64,000 nt of DNA from Rhodanobacter sp. DHB23. Lineage in GTDB: Bacteria > Pseudomonadota > Gammaproteobacteria > Xanthomonadales > Rhodanobacteraceae. The stretch is from positions 434,001 through 498,000 of the forward strand of contig NZ_JACYXK010000028.1 in the NCBI RefSeq assembly GCF_014842975.1. Reading direction: 5' to 3'. Below the pieces are notes generated by a model. It was given only the letters and a program-made list of their open reading frames with translations. It ran no database searches and had not been told where the DNA came from. Shown in pieces: positions 1 to 10,043 of the stretch; position 1 is the first letter of the stretch; the number at the start of each line of letters is the position of its first letter. Made by a program: the position numbers and the translations under genes.

Positions 1-15
1 CCGGTTCTGAACGAA

Positions 16-969
16 ATGTACTGGCTGGTGAAGCGCGAGTTCTGGGAACACCGCGGCGGCTTCCTGTGGACGCCGGTCATCGTCGGCGGCGTGTTCCTGC
101 TGCTCAACGTGATGGGCATCATCGCCGGCGAGGTGCTTGGCGGCCATTTCGATGGCCACGCGAACTTCATCGGCAACAACATGCACCTGTTCGACCAGGC
201 GCTGTCCAACACCGACTCCGCCAAGATCGGCGCCGGCCTGGACATCATGATGTTCTCCACCAGCGCCATCATCAGCATCGTGCTGGGCTTCGTGGTGTTC
301 TTCTATTTCCTCGGTGCGCTGTACGACGACCGCCGTGACCGCAGCCTGCTGTTCTGGAAGTCGCTGCCTTTGTCGGATACCGCCACCGTGCTCTCCAAGG
401 TCGTGGCCGGCACGGTCCTGGCACCGGTGATCGCGGTGATCTGCGGTGTAGTGACCGGTATTGGCATGTTGCTGCTGTTCGCCATCACGCTGTCCTTCCA
501 CGGCATCAGCGTATGGCAATTGTTGACCTACGCACACCCATTCCGCATGACCGCCAACCTGATTGGCGCCATCCCGCTGTACATGCTGTGGGCACTGCCC
601 GCCACGGGCTGGCTGCTGCTCTGCTCCGCTTGGGCGCGCAGCAAACCCTTTCTGTGGGCTGTCGCACTGCCGGTGGCGGTGGGCTTGGTGTTGTGGTGGT
701 TCAACCTGCTGGGCGGCCGCATCATGGGTGGGAACTGGTACTGGCACGACGTGTGCGGCCGCATCCTGCTCAGCGTGTTCCCAGGTGGCTGGATCGGCCC
801 GCAGCACTACGCCGATCTGGGCGGCACCGTGGATCACACGATGGACTTCCTGAGCCTCGGCAACAGCTACAGCGCGATGGCCTCGCCCAGCTTCTGGATC
901 GGCGCCGCCGCGGGCCTCGCCCTGCTGGCCGCCGCCATCTGGCTGCGCCGCTGGCGCGACGACACCTGA
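16..969 (+). CDS. ABC-2 type transporter permease
   Basis: This 317-residue integral membrane protein is probably the permease half of an ABC-2 exporter. About six hydrophobic segments are visible, near residues 16-40, 78-103, 128-160, 182-206, 212-233 and 292-311, separated by short charged loops. The N-terminus (KREFWEHRGGF) is the short cytoplasmic lead-in usual for this family. The ATPase partner should lie upstream, outside the window; a TGA at 8-10 could be its stop, which would place the two genes back to back. No substrate can be inferred. The downstream lipoprotein gene follows after 34 bp, so they may be cotranscribed. Confidence 0.8.
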   Translation: MYWLVKREFWEHRGGFLWTPVIVGGVFLLLNVMGIIAGEVLGGHFDGHANFIGNNMHLFDQALSNTDSAKIGAGLDIMMFSTSAIISIVLGFVVFFYFLGALYDDRRDRSLLFWKSLPLSDTATVLSKVVAGTVLAPVIAVICGVVTGIGMLLLFAITLSFHGISVWQLLTYAHPFRMTANLIGAIPLYMLWALPATGWLLLCSAWARSKPFLWAVALPVAVGLVLWWFNLLGGRIMGGNWYWHDVCGRILLSVFPGGWIGPQHYADLGGTVDHTMDFLSLGNSYSAMASPSFWIGAAAGLALLAAAIWLRRWRDDT

Positions 970-1003
970 TATCCCACCGCACTCAAACGGGGAGACATTC
1001 ACC

Positions 1004-1717
1004 ATGAAAAACAACGCGATCACCGGCAGCCTCCTCGCGCTGGCCCTGCTGTTGCCATTGACGGCTTGCAGCCAATCGCCCGACAGCGGCTCCGGCAGCG
1101 ACGTGGCGCAAGCCGCGAATGAAGCCCAGCAGCAGGTTTCGCCGTCGGCCATCCATGCGGAAGTCCAGAAGGGCATCGACCAGGCCAAGAAGGAATTGCT
1201 GACCGAGGACATCAGCGTCGGCAACGTGCATTTCAACGACAAGGGCAAGCAACACGACGACGGCGACGACGACAGCAAGCTGCCCAAGGCCGTCATCACC
1301 CCGCAGGGCACCCTGGTGATCGCGGGCAAGCCGCAGGATGCCACGCCCGAGCAGCACGCCATGCTGGTCGACTATCGCCAGCAGCTGATCGGCATCGCCA
1401 GCGCCGGCATGGACATCGGCGCCAGCGGCGCGGACATCGGCGTCGCCGCGGCGAAGCAGGCCATCTTCGGTGCGTTCACCGGCAAGAGCGACAAGGAGAT
1501 CGAGGCGAGCATCAAGCCGCAGACCGACGCGATCCAGGCCGCCGCCCTGCGCCTGTGCAAGCGGCTACCCGACATGCTGGCCTCGCAGCAGAAGCTGGCC
1601 GCCGCGATGCCCGCCTTCCAGCCCTACGCCACGATGACGCAGAAGGACGTCGACGACTGCGGCAAGGACATGGCCGACCAGAACGGCAAGAAGGGTTTTG
1701 CCGTCTTCTCCGACTGA
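1004..1717 (+). CDS. DUF2884/YggN-like lipoprotein, paralog 1
   Basis: This 237-residue protein starts with a lipoprotein signal peptide; the lipobox LTAC places the lipidated Cys at residue 22. The mid-region PKAVITPQGTLVIAGKP followed by ATPEQHAMLVDYRQQL resembles the YggN/DUF2884 family pattern (a predicted beta-hairpin, then a helix), judged by memory of the family rather than a search. The C-terminal third has the signature C...L...Q..LA..M.AF.PYA......C, which recurs in the genes at 1756 and 3974, so the three are paralogs. The two cysteines could form a disulfide in the periplasm. An Asp-rich stretch (HDDGDDDS) near residue 85 is unique to this copy. A GGGGAGA ribosome-binding site precedes the ATG. 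Function is unknown. Confidence 0.75.
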   Translation: MKNNAITGSLLALALLLPLTACSQSPDSGSGSDVAQAANEAQQQVSPSAIHAEVQKGIDQAKKELLTEDISVGNVHFNDKGKQHDDGDDDSKLPKAVITPQGTLVIAGKPQDATPEQHAMLVDYRQQLIGIASAGMDIGASGADIGVAAAKQAIFGAFTGKSDKEIEASIKPQTDAIQAAALRLCKRLPDMLASQQKLAAAMPAFQPYATMTQKDVDDCGKDMADQNGKKGFAVFSD

Positions 1718-1755
1718 CCGCACGCCCCTCCGCCCGAACCGAAGGCAGGCCATCC

Positions 1756-2280
1756 ATGAAGGCTCCCGTCCGTCCGCTCCTCCTCGCCACGCTGGCATGC
1801 GTACTTGCCGCCTGCAGCACGCCCGACACCGTCATGGAAAACGGCGCCATCGCGCTGTACGGGAACACGGTGACCCTGCGCGTCCCCGGCTCGCCGAACG
1901 CCGTGATCGGTGCCGACGGCACGCTCACGGTGGACGGCAAGCCGGTCCCCGCCACGCCCGCCCAGCGTGTACTGCTGGCGCAGTACAACCAGAGCGTGCA
2001 GGACGTGCGCAGGACCGGCCTGGCCATGGGCAAGGCCGGCATCGGCATGGCGGCCAAGGCGATCACCGCCGCGGCATCGTCCTCGTCCGGCAATGCAGGC
2101 AAGGCGGCGGATGCCGGGGCGGATCAGATGAAAACCCTCAGCCTGGACATCTGCAGGGACACCGCGGCCATCAAGGCCGCGCAGGATCAACTCGCCATGC
2201 AACTGGCCGCCTTCAAGCCCTATGCGGCCATCGTCGGCGCCACCAGCGTGACGGACTGCATGAACGACGCGAAGAGCTGA
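1756..2280 (+). CDS. DUF2884/YggN-like lipoprotein, paralog 2
   Basis: This 174-residue lipoprotein has the lipobox LAAC with Cys20. Its order of parts matches its neighbours: a strand pair (ALYGNTVTLRVPGSPNAVIG, then GTLTVDGKPVPATPAQRVLL), a Gly/Ala-rich middle, and the C-terminal C...IKAAQDQLA.QLAAFKPYA......C block. It is clearly a shorter paralog of the upstream gene and closer to the copy at 3974, with which it shares the IKAAQD.LA.QLAAFKPYA block. The ATG at 1756 is chosen because a good signal peptide begins there. It sits 38 bp after paralog 1 and 44 bp before a PDZ protein, all in the same direction, so an envelope operon is likely. Function is unknown. Confidence 0.75.
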   Translation: MKAPVRPLLLATLACVLAACSTPDTVMENGAIALYGNTVTLRVPGSPNAVIGADGTLTVDGKPVPATPAQRVLLAQYNQSVQDVRRTGLAMGKAGIGMAAKAITAAASSSSGNAGKAADAGADQMKTLSLDICRDTAAIKAAQDQLAMQLAAFKPYAAIVGATSVTDCMNDAKS

Positions 2281-2324
2281 CGCCCCAAGCGACCCATACC
2301 AACCATCACCGCGGAATCTCCCCC

Positions 2325-2720
2325 ATGCGATACCTAGCCTTGCTGGCATCCCTTGCCATGACGACCGCTTTCGCACTACCCGCCCATGCCGGCGGGCAAT
2401 ACTGGTCGCTCAAGGAGCACAACACCGACGACACCATGACGTGGCACAACTCCGAAAACCATTCGCTCGACCTTGATTCCACGGCTGGCAAAGGCGTTGT
2501 GGTCGTCAAGATCGAACCGAGCGACGCTCATGGCCTGCAGGCAGGCGACGTCATCCTCGCCGTGAACGGCCATGCCGTAAGGCACGTGATCGACCTGATC
2601 AACCAGGCGAACGCGAACGAACACGGCACCGCGACCCTCGAATTGCAGCGCGGCCACGACAGCAAGCAAATCGTGATCGCCGGCTCCGATCTCTACGCGT
2701 TGATCCATCCGCATCCTTGA
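2325..2720 (+). CDS. small secreted PDZ-domain protein
   Basis: This 131-residue protein has a clear Sec signal peptide ending near residue 22 (ALPAHA then GG). The rest is essentially one PDZ domain: GVVVVKIEPSDAHGLQAGD is the carboxylate-binding loop and first strand, and DVILAVNGHAV is the typical PDZ core. No protease domain is attached, unlike DegP or RseP, so it is more likely a periplasmic peptide-binding or scaffold protein. The start is set by the signal peptide. It lies between the second lipoprotein paralog and a DUF4386 membrane protein, suggesting membership of the same envelope operon. What it binds is unknown. Confidence 0.7.
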   Translation: MRYLALLASLAMTTAFALPAHAGGQYWSLKEHNTDDTMTWHNSENHSLDLDSTAGKGVVVVKIEPSDAHGLQAGDVILAVNGHAVRHVIDLINQANANEHGTATLELQRGHDSKQIVIAGSDLYALIHPHP

Positions 2721-2755
2721 GCAGGTCTCCAGCCGCACCAATGCAAGGATGAAAC

Positions 2756-3478
2756 ATGAGCTCACAAAATCGGAATGCACGGCTGGCCGGCTTGCTCTAC
2801 CTGCTGGTGGTACTGATCGCGCCTTATCGCCTGATCTGCGTGCCGGCCACTTTGTTCGTGAGCGGCAATGCTTCCGCTACCGTCACAAACATCGCGACCC
2901 ACGAGATGCTGTTCCGGTTCGGCCTCGCCGCCGACGTGATCTGCGGTGCATTGCAGGCCTTCCTGGTGTTGGCGCTTTACCGCCTGCTTGGCGAGGTGAA
3001 TCGGCGCCACGGCATCGCGATGTTGCTGATTGGCGGCACGCTGGTGCCGGCGTTGTACTTTTTCAATGTGCTCAACGATGCCGCTGCGCTGCTGCTGGTG
3101 CATGGAGGAGGGGCGCTGAACGCGCTCGTGCCGGCGCAACGCACAGCGCTCGCCATGCTGTTCCTCCACTTGCATGGACAAACGGTCAGCGCCGCCGAAG
3201 CTCTGTGGGGACTGTGGCTGTTCCCGCTGGCGCTGCTGGTACTTCGCTCGGGCTTCCTGCCACGACTGTTCGGCTACGGGCTGATCCTCAACGGCCTGGC
3301 CTATGTGATCCAGAGCCTTGCGTGGGCGTTGTTGCCAGACTGGGAGGACACGCTTTCCAGCGTGCTCGGCCCGCTGCAGTTCGTGGAAGTGCTGTTCATG
3401 CTGTGGCTGCTGGCGATGGGCGCGCGGCGCGGTTTCCGACGCCAGCATGACGATGCGCCGGCGCCCGCCGGTGCCTGA
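2756..3478 (+). CDS. DUF4386 family membrane protein
   Basis: This 240-residue multi-spanning membrane protein has six to seven hydrophobic segments (for example residues 10-30, 60-80, 90-112, 150-170, 178-200 and 205-222). The N-terminal RLAGLLYLLVVLIAPYRL, the FR.GL.AD..C motif and the VPALYFFNVLND segment fit the DUF4386 family, which has no established role. The ATG at 2756 follows an AAGGATG-like Shine-Dalgarno. It is 35 bp after the PDZ gene. No catalytic motif is visible. Confidence 0.7.
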   Translation: MSSQNRNARLAGLLYLLVVLIAPYRLICVPATLFVSGNASATVTNIATHEMLFRFGLAADVICGALQAFLVLALYRLLGEVNRRHGIAMLLIGGTLVPALYFFNVLNDAAALLLVHGGGALNALVPAQRTALAMLFLHLHGQTVSAAEALWGLWLFPLALLVLRSGFLPRLFGYGLILNGLAYVIQSLAWALLPDWEDTLSSVLGPLQFVEVLFMLWLLAMGARRGFRRQHDDAPAPAGA

Positions 3479-3517
3479 AACCGGCCGCCCACCCCACCCG
3501 ATCCGAGGAGCGCGTTC

Positions 3518-3973
3518 TTGAACCCGACGACTGCAAGGCCGCTGGAAGACATCAAGGTGCCGGTCAGGCTGAAGCTGGCTGCGCTGTGGACATCCGTGAT
3601 GTCCTGCTACATCTACGGCGATTTCCTTGGGCTTTACCGGCCCGGGGATATCAAGGGGATCCTGGCTGGAGACGGGCTGCTGGGGCCGGCCAGCCAGGGC
3701 TCGCTGCTTGCCGTGGCCATCCTGATCGCCGTTCCAGCCGTGATGATCTTCCTGTCGCTGGTGTTGCTGCCCAGGTTGACGCGCTGGCTGAACATCCTCG
3801 TGGGCGCGCTGCTGACCGTGATCGTGCTGATGACGATACCGGGATCCTGGGCGTTCTACGTTTTCCTCAGTGTCATTGAGGTGGTGCTGCAGTCACTCGC
3901 CGTGTGGTACGCGTGGCGATGGCCGAGAACCCTGGTCGCTGCTTGCTACGTCACTCAACAGGAGCATGCCTAA
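3518..3973 (+). CDS. DUF6326-like membrane protein (TTG start)
   Basis: This 151-residue membrane protein begins with TTG, placed 8 bp after a strong GAGGAG ribosome-binding site, which decides the start. The sequence has the features I associate with DUF6326 proteins: a short polar lead (LEDIKVPVRLKLAALWTS), a first membrane segment ending in YIYGDFLGLY, then three further segments near residues 62-85, 92-110 and 112-135. The role is unknown. It ends directly before the third lipoprotein paralog (its TAA is followed at once by ATG), so the two are almost certainly cotranscribed. Confidence 0.65.
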   Translation: MNPTTARPLEDIKVPVRLKLAALWTSVMSCYIYGDFLGLYRPGDIKGILAGDGLLGPASQGSLLAVAILIAVPAVMIFLSLVLLPRLTRWLNILVGALLTVIVLMTIPGSWAFYVFLSVIEVVLQSLAVWYAWRWPRTLVAACYVTQQEHA

Positions 3974-4543
3974 ATGTCCTACCAACGCGTGATCGGGTTG
4001 CTGGCGTTGGCCGCCCTGATGGTCGGCTGCGGCAAAGAATCCGGCAACACCAATGTCATCAGCTTCCGCAGCGGGAGCCAGGTCACCGGTGACATCGCCT
4101 TGCGCAAGGATGGCGTCGCCCTGCACGTGCCAGGCGCACCGGAGGCGCTCATCGACGCCGCCGGCGACCTGAGCATCGATCGGCAGCCGGCAACGGTCAA
4201 CGCCGTCCAGCGCGCATTGCTGCAGGATTACTATCGCAACGCGCAGGCTATTGATGAACACGACCTCGCCACCGACATGGCCGATGCGGCAGCTACCGGG
4301 CATGCGATCAAGAGCGTCGTGCAGGATATTGCCAGCGGCAACACCGGCAATATCGACAAGACAACCCAAGCCAAGTCGCCGCAGGTGGCGGAGGCGATCT
4401 TGAAGACCTGCCATGACCTGGCCGGCATCAAGGCGGCGCAGGACGGCCTCGCCGGGCAGCTCGCCGCATTCAAACCCTATGCCTGGATTATCGAGGCCGG
4501 CGCCATCGGCGGTTGCGAAGCAATGGCCGCTCGACGCGGGTAG
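3974..4543 (+). CDS. DUF2884/YggN-like lipoprotein, paralog 3
   Basis: This 189-residue lipoprotein has the lipobox MVGC with Cys19. It shares with the genes at 1004 and 1756 the strand pair GVALHVPGAPEALI...GDLSIDRQPATV and the C-terminal block C.DLAGIKAAQDGLAGQLAAFKPYA......C. It begins directly after the stop of the DUF6326-like gene, without a gap. The third copy is separated from the first two by a PDZ protein and two membrane proteins, so the array arose by duplication followed by insertion or rearrangement, or the six genes form a functional set. The molecular role is unknown. Confidence 0.72.
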   Translation: MSYQRVIGLLALAALMVGCGKESGNTNVISFRSGSQVTGDIALRKDGVALHVPGAPEALIDAAGDLSIDRQPATVNAVQRALLQDYYRNAQAIDEHDLATDMADAAATGHAIKSVVQDIASGNTGNIDKTTQAKSPQVAEAILKTCHDLAGIKAAQDGLAGQLAAFKPYAWIIEAGAIGGCEAMAARRG

Positions 4544-4597
4544 CAAACGGCAACGAGTGCCACGGCGCCCGTTGTCGTCGCTTCCCAAGGCGGTCGG

Positions 4598-5980
4598 TTA
4601 CTCGCCGTGGATGCCTCCCTCGGTGAGCGCCAGCGGATCGAGGAGCCTCGACAACTCGGCCTTCGGCAGACCGGTGGTTTCCAGCGCCACGTCGATGATC
4701 GGCCGCTTCTGCTTGTAGGCCTGCTTGGCGGTGGCCGCGCCCTTCTCGTAACCGATCACCGGGTTCAGCGCGGTGACCAGGATCGGGTTCAACGCCAGCG
4801 CCTGCCCCACCCGCGCCTTGTTCACCACGAAGCCGGCGATGGCCTTGTCGGCAAGCAGGCGCGAGACGTTGGCGAGGATGCCCAGGGATTCGAGCAGGTT
4901 GTAGGCAATCAGCGGCAGCATCACGTTGAGCTGGAAGTTGCCGGACTGGCCCGCGACGGCGATCGCCGCGTCGTTGCCGATCACCTGCGCGGCCACCATC
5001 GCGGTGGCCTCGGGGATCACCGGGTTCACCTTGCCAGGCATGATCGAGGAACCCGGCTGCAGCGCGGGCAGCTCGATCTCGCCCAGCCCCGCCAGCGGGC
5101 CTGAATTCATCCAGCGCAGGTCGTTGGCGATCTTCATCAGCGCCACGGCCAGCGCCTTGAGCTGGCCGGACAGCTCCACCGCGTCGTCCTGCGCGGCCAT
5201 GCCTTCGAAGCAGTTCTCCATTGCCTCGAAGCGGACGCCGGTGAGCTTCTTGAGTTCGCGCGCCACCGCCGCGCCGAACTTCGGGTCGGCATTGATGCCG
5301 GTGCCCACCGCGGTGCCGCCCTGCGGCAGACGGCGCATGCGCTTAAGCGCATCCTCGATGCGCGCGATGGCGGTATCGATCTGCGCGGCCCAGCCGGACA
5401 GCTCCTGGCCGAAGGTCACCGGCATCGCGTCCATCAGGTGCGTGCGGCCGGTCTTGGCCACGTTGCGCAGCTGGCGTGCGCGCTGTCCGATGGTTTTCTT
5501 CAGGTGCTTCAGCGCCGGCAGCAGTTGCTCGTGCGCGAGCAGTGTGGCGCTGACGTGGATCGCGGTGGGGATCACGTCGTTGGAACTCTGCCCGTAGTTG
5601 ACGTGGTCGTTCGGGTGCACCTTGGCACCGGCCTGCGCGGCGAGGTGGGCGATCACCTCGTTCGCGTTCATGTTGGTGCTGGTGCCCGAGCCGGTCTGGA
5701 ACACGTCGATGGGGAACTGCGCGTCGTATTCGCCGCCCGCCACCGCCAGCGCGGCCTTGCGGATCGCCGTGGCCTGCCCCTTCTTCAGGTAGCCCAGCCC
5801 GAGGTTCGCCTCGGCGGCGGCGGCCTTGATCAGGCCCAGCGCACGGATGAACTCGCGCGGCAGGCGCAGGCCCGAGATCGGGAAGTTGTCGATCGCGCGC
5901 TGGGTCTGCGCCCCGTACAGCGCATCAGCGGGTACCTTCAGCTCGCCCATGCTGTCGTGTTCGATGCGGAAGTTGCTCAT
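4598..5980 (-). CDS. fumC: class II fumarate hydratase
   Basis: This 460-residue enzyme reversibly hydrates fumarate to L-malate in the TCA cycle; it is a cytosolic, iron-independent homotetramer. The fumarase/aspartase superfamily signature GSSIMPGKVNP is present, as are GSGTSTNMNANEVIA, the HPNDHVNYGQSSND substrate loop and GRTHLMDAMPV. Length matches E. coli FumC (467). The start is set by MSNFRIEHDSMGELKVP, with an AAGGAA Shine-Dalgarno just upstream; the reading frame is open further upstream but that part overlaps a dispersed repeat. It is divergent from purB. The oxygen-stable class fits an aerobic organism. Confidence 0.96.
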   Translation of the reverse strand: MSNFRIEHDSMGELKVPADALYGAQTQRAIDNFPISGLRLPREFIRALGLIKAAAAEANLGLGYLKKGQATAIRKAALAVAGGEYDAQFPIDVFQTGSGTSTNMNANEVIAHLAAQAGAKVHPNDHVNYGQSSNDVIPTAIHVSATLLAHEQLLPALKHLKKTIGQRARQLRNVAKTGRTHLMDAMPVTFGQELSGWAAQIDTAIARIEDALKRMRRLPQGGTAVGTGINADPKFGAAVARELKKLTGVRFEAMENCFEGMAAQDDAVELSGQLKALAVALMKIANDLRWMNSGPLAGLGEIELPALQPGSSIMPGKVNPVIPEATAMVAAQVIGNDAAIAVAGQSGNFQLNVMLPLIAYNLLESLGILANVSRLLADKAIAGFVVNKARVGQALALNPILVTALNPVIGYEKGAATAKQAYKQKRPIIDVALETTGLPKAELSRLLDPLALTEGGIHGE

Positions 5981-6034
5981 GGTGGTTCCTTCGGTAAGAC
6001 GGGAAGCCGGTTGATCCGGAGTATCGAAAACCTC

Positions 6035-7585
<1,551 letters not shown>

Positions 7586-7629
7586 TCCCCGCCGCCATCC
7601 CGGCGCAGATCGGGATGAAGGGCAAAGGC

Positions 7630-7662
7630 AAAGGGCCGCGCGTTCATGACGCGCGGCCCTTT
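7630..7662. terminator. bidirectional terminator between purB and gst
   Basis: A perfect 14-bp stem (7630-7643 with 7649-7662) encloses the 5-nt loop TCATG. The arms end in AAA and TTT, so it can serve both purB and the convergent GST gene. Confidence 0.85.
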
Positions 7663-7682
7663 CTGCATCCGAAGCTCGGGAG

Positions 7683-8291
7683 TTACTTGATCAACCCCTC
7701 CTCCCGCATCGCCCGCTGCACGGCGGGGCGTTCCGCCACGCGATGCTGGAAGGCCGCCAGGGCCTCGAACTCGCCGAGGTCGAGCTTGACGATGCGCGCC
7801 CAGTTGGTGACCACGAACAGATAGGCGTCGGCCACCGTGAACTGCTCGCCGGTGAGGTAGGGCTGGCGGTTGAGGATGCCCTCGATATAGCCGTAGCGAC
7901 GCTTGAGGTAGGCGCTGCGCTCGGCCCTGACCTCGTCCGTCGACGCCGGGTTGAACAGCGGGCTGTAGCTCTTGTGCAGCTCGGAGTTGATGTAGGTGAG
8001 GATTTCCTGCAGGCGGTAGCGCGCCAGCGTGCCGTTCGGCGGGGCCAGGCCGCTTTCCGGCTTGAGGTCGGCCAGGTACTGCACGATGGCCGGGCCCTCG
8101 GTGAGCACCTCGCCGTCGTCCAGCCGGATCGCCGGCACGTAGCCCTTGGGGTTCACCTCGAGGAAGTTCTCGCCCGACTCGGTGACCTTGGTGGCCCGGT
8201 CGACCTTGTCCAGCGTGACCGGAATACCGGCTTCGAGCGCCACGATGTGCGGCGAGAGCGAGCAGGCGCCGGGGAGGTAATAGAGCTTCAT
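7683..8291 (-). CDS. gstA: beta-class glutathione S-transferase
   Basis: This 202-residue cytosolic enzyme conjugates glutathione to electrophiles or acts in thiol redox work. The N-terminal thioredoxin-fold domain begins MKLYYLPGACSLSPH; Cys10 is the catalytic cysteine typical of bacterial beta-class GSTs. The cis-proline segment GYVPAI and the TEGPAIVQYL glutathione-binding loop follow, then an all-helical C-terminal domain from about residue 90 (YLTGEQFTVADAYLF is the N-capping-box region). Length fits E. coli GstA (201). A GGGG-type Shine-Dalgarno precedes the ATG. Confidence 0.92.
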   Translation of the reverse strand: MKLYYLPGACSLSPHIVALEAGIPVTLDKVDRATKVTESGENFLEVNPKGYVPAIRLDDGEVLTEGPAIVQYLADLKPESGLAPPNGTLARYRLQEILTYINSELHKSYSPLFNPASTDEVRAERSAYLKRRYGYIEGILNRQPYLTGEQFTVADAYLFVVTNWARIVKLDLGEFEALAAFQHRVAERPAVQRAMREEGLIK

Positions 8292-8441
8292 GCGGGGGAC
8301 TCCTGATGGGGTGCAGGGAAACGGATCGAGCGACCCGATCCACGCATGCTAGCCAACCTGTCCGCCATCGGGTACATCTGGACCACCCTGCGCTTGCGGT
8401 TTGCCCCGGGCGTCCATCGCAGCCATTCCTTAGGAGCCCCG

Positions 8442-8972
8442 ATGCCAGCAACGGTCCTCGTCTTCCCCGGCATCGGAAATTCGGGACCGCTGCATTGGCA
8501 GTCGCTCTGGCAACGATCCAACCCGGAATTCGTCCGCATCGCGCAACGCGACTGGGACCATCCGGTCTGCGAGGAATGGGCCGATGCCCTTGAAGATGCG
8601 GCCCGGCGCCTCGGCCCGTCGACGGTCGTCGTCGCGCACAGTCTGGCCTGCCTTGCCGTCTCCCGTTGGGCCGCGAAGGCGCATTCGCCCATCAAGGCAG
8701 CCTTGCTCGTCGCCGTGCCCGATCCGGACGGCCCCGGTTTCCCGGCGGAGGCGGTCGGCTTCGCGCCCTTGCCGATGCAGCGCTTCTCTTTCCCGAGCGT
8801 CGTCGTCGCCAGCAGCGACGACCCGTACGCCTCGCTGGCGCACGCGCAGGCCTGCGCCGATGCCTGGGGCAGCCATCTGGTCCACATCGGTGCCGCCGGG
8901 CACATCAACGCCAGCAGCGGCCTTGGAGAGTGGCCTGAAGGCCGTGCGTTGCTGCGACAACTCTGCGACTGA
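8442..8972 (+). CDS. RBBP9/YdeN-family serine hydrolase
   Basis: This 176-residue alpha/beta hydrolase is predicted to hydrolyse esters or peptides in the cytosol. The nucleophile elbow is AHSLA with Ser67, the first small residue being Ala rather than Gly as is usual in the RBBP9/YdeN family. SSDDPY supplies the acid (Asp126 or Asp127) and AAGHIN the His (His154). The opening VLVFPGIGNSGPLHWQ is the family's first strand and oxyanion region. The ATG at 8442 is chosen because TAGGAG lies 5 bp upstream; an in-frame extension further upstream lacks this. The substrate is unknown. It is convergent with cysK. Confidence 0.85.
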   Translation: MPATVLVFPGIGNSGPLHWQSLWQRSNPEFVRIAQRDWDHPVCEEWADALEDAARRLGPSTVVVAHSLACLAVSRWAAKAHSPIKAALLVAVPDPDGPGFPAEAVGFAPLPMQRFSFPSVVVASSDDPYASLAHAQACADAWGSHLVHIGAAGHINASSGLGEWPEGRALLRQLCD

Positions 8973-8987
8973 CCCGTCATCGCGCCA

Positions 8988-9013
8988 GGCCTGCGCGAAA
9001 AGCCGCGCAGGCC
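8988..9013. terminator. hairpin between convergent hydrolase gene and cysK
   Basis: A perfect 10-bp GC-rich stem (8988-8997 with 9004-9013) has a 6-nt AAAAGC loop. No T-run follows on either strand, so it may be a weak or Rho-assisted terminator or simply an mRNA 3' end stabiliser. Confidence 0.5.
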
Positions 9014-9043
9014 GTCGCATTCAATCCCTGGTGCAGCGGGCCA

Positions 9044-9985
9044 TCACTCCACCTCGTCCGACCCTTCGTTGACACCCTCGAACAGGAAGGTGGAGAGGTA
9101 GCGTTCGCCGGTGTCGGGCAGCATCGCGAGCAGCACCGAGCCTTCGGGTGCGCCCTGCGCCACCTGCAACGCGGCAGCCAGGGTGGCACCGGAGGAGATG
9201 CCGGTGAAGATGCCTTCCTTCTGCGCCAGTGCACGCGAGGTATCGCGGGCCAAGGTGTCGTCCACCGTCACCAGCTGGTCGACCACCTTGGGGTTGAGCA
9301 CGGCGGGCACGAAGTCCGGGGTCCAGCCCTGGATCTTGTGCGGCGCCCACTCCTTGCCGCCCAGCAGCGAGGCACCCGCCGGCTCGGTGGCTATCACCTT
9401 CACTTCCGGCCGCGCCACCTTGAGCACCTCGCCCACGCCGGTGAGCGTGCCGCCGGTGCCCCAGCCGCTGACGAAGTAGTCGAGGCGGCGGCCGGCGAAG
9501 TCGCCCAGGATTTCCGGCGCGGTGGTCTGCCGGTGGTAAGCCGGGTTGGCCGGGTTGTCGAACTGGCTGGCAAGGAACCAGCCATGCTTGTCGGCCAGCT
9601 CCTGCGCCTTCGCCGACGCACCGCTGCCACGCAAGGCCGCCGGGGTGAGCAGCACCTTGCCGCCATAGGCACGGATCAGCTTGCGCCGTTCGATCGAGAA
9701 GGAGTCCGGCAACACCGCCACGAACGGGTAACCACGTGCCGCGCACACCGCAGCCAGCGCCACGCCCGTATTGCCGGAAGTGGACTCCACCACGGTCTGG
9801 CCGGGCTTGAGCACGCCACGCTGCTCGGCGTCGAGGATGATGGCGAGCGCGAGGCGATCCTTCACCGAACCGGCGGGATTGAACGCCTCCACCTTCACGT
9901 ACACCTCGACGTGCTTCGGGGCGAGCCGATGCAGGCGGACGATGGGGGTCTTGCCGATGGTGTCGAGGATGCTGTCGTAGATCAT
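9044..9985 (-). CDS. cysK: cysteine synthase A (O-acetylserine sulfhydrylase)
   Basis: This 313-residue PLP enzyme combines O-acetyl-L-serine with sulfide to give L-cysteine, the last step of assimilatory sulfate reduction. The PLP lysine is Lys42 in NPAGSVKDR; the substrate loop TSGNTG is at residues 69-74; the phosphate-binding Gly-rich loop GWGTGGTLTG is near 175; and SSGA near 265 binds the pyridine ring. Length fits CysK (323 in E. coli). It leads the island with cysG, cysB and cysHIJ. The C-terminus is acidic (NEGSDEVE) rather than the Ile-ending tail used to bind serine acetyltransferase in E. coli. Confidence 0.93.
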   Translation of the reverse strand: MIYDSILDTIGKTPIVRLHRLAPKHVEVYVKVEAFNPAGSVKDRLALAIILDAEQRGVLKPGQTVVESTSGNTGVALAAVCAARGYPFVAVLPDSFSIERRKLIRAYGGKVLLTPAALRGSGASAKAQELADKHGWFLASQFDNPANPAYHRQTTAPEILGDFAGRRLDYFVSGWGTGGTLTGVGEVLKVARPEVKVIATEPAGASLLGGKEWAPHKIQGWTPDFVPAVLNPKVVDQLVTVDDTLARDTSRALAQKEGIFTGISSGATLAAALQVAQGAPEGSVLLAMLPDTGERYLSTFLFEGVNEGSDEVE

Positions 9986-10043
9986 GGCGGGGCTCCGGGT
10001 GATGGCCGCACGCGATCATGCGCGCGGGGATGCAAGGTTTCCG

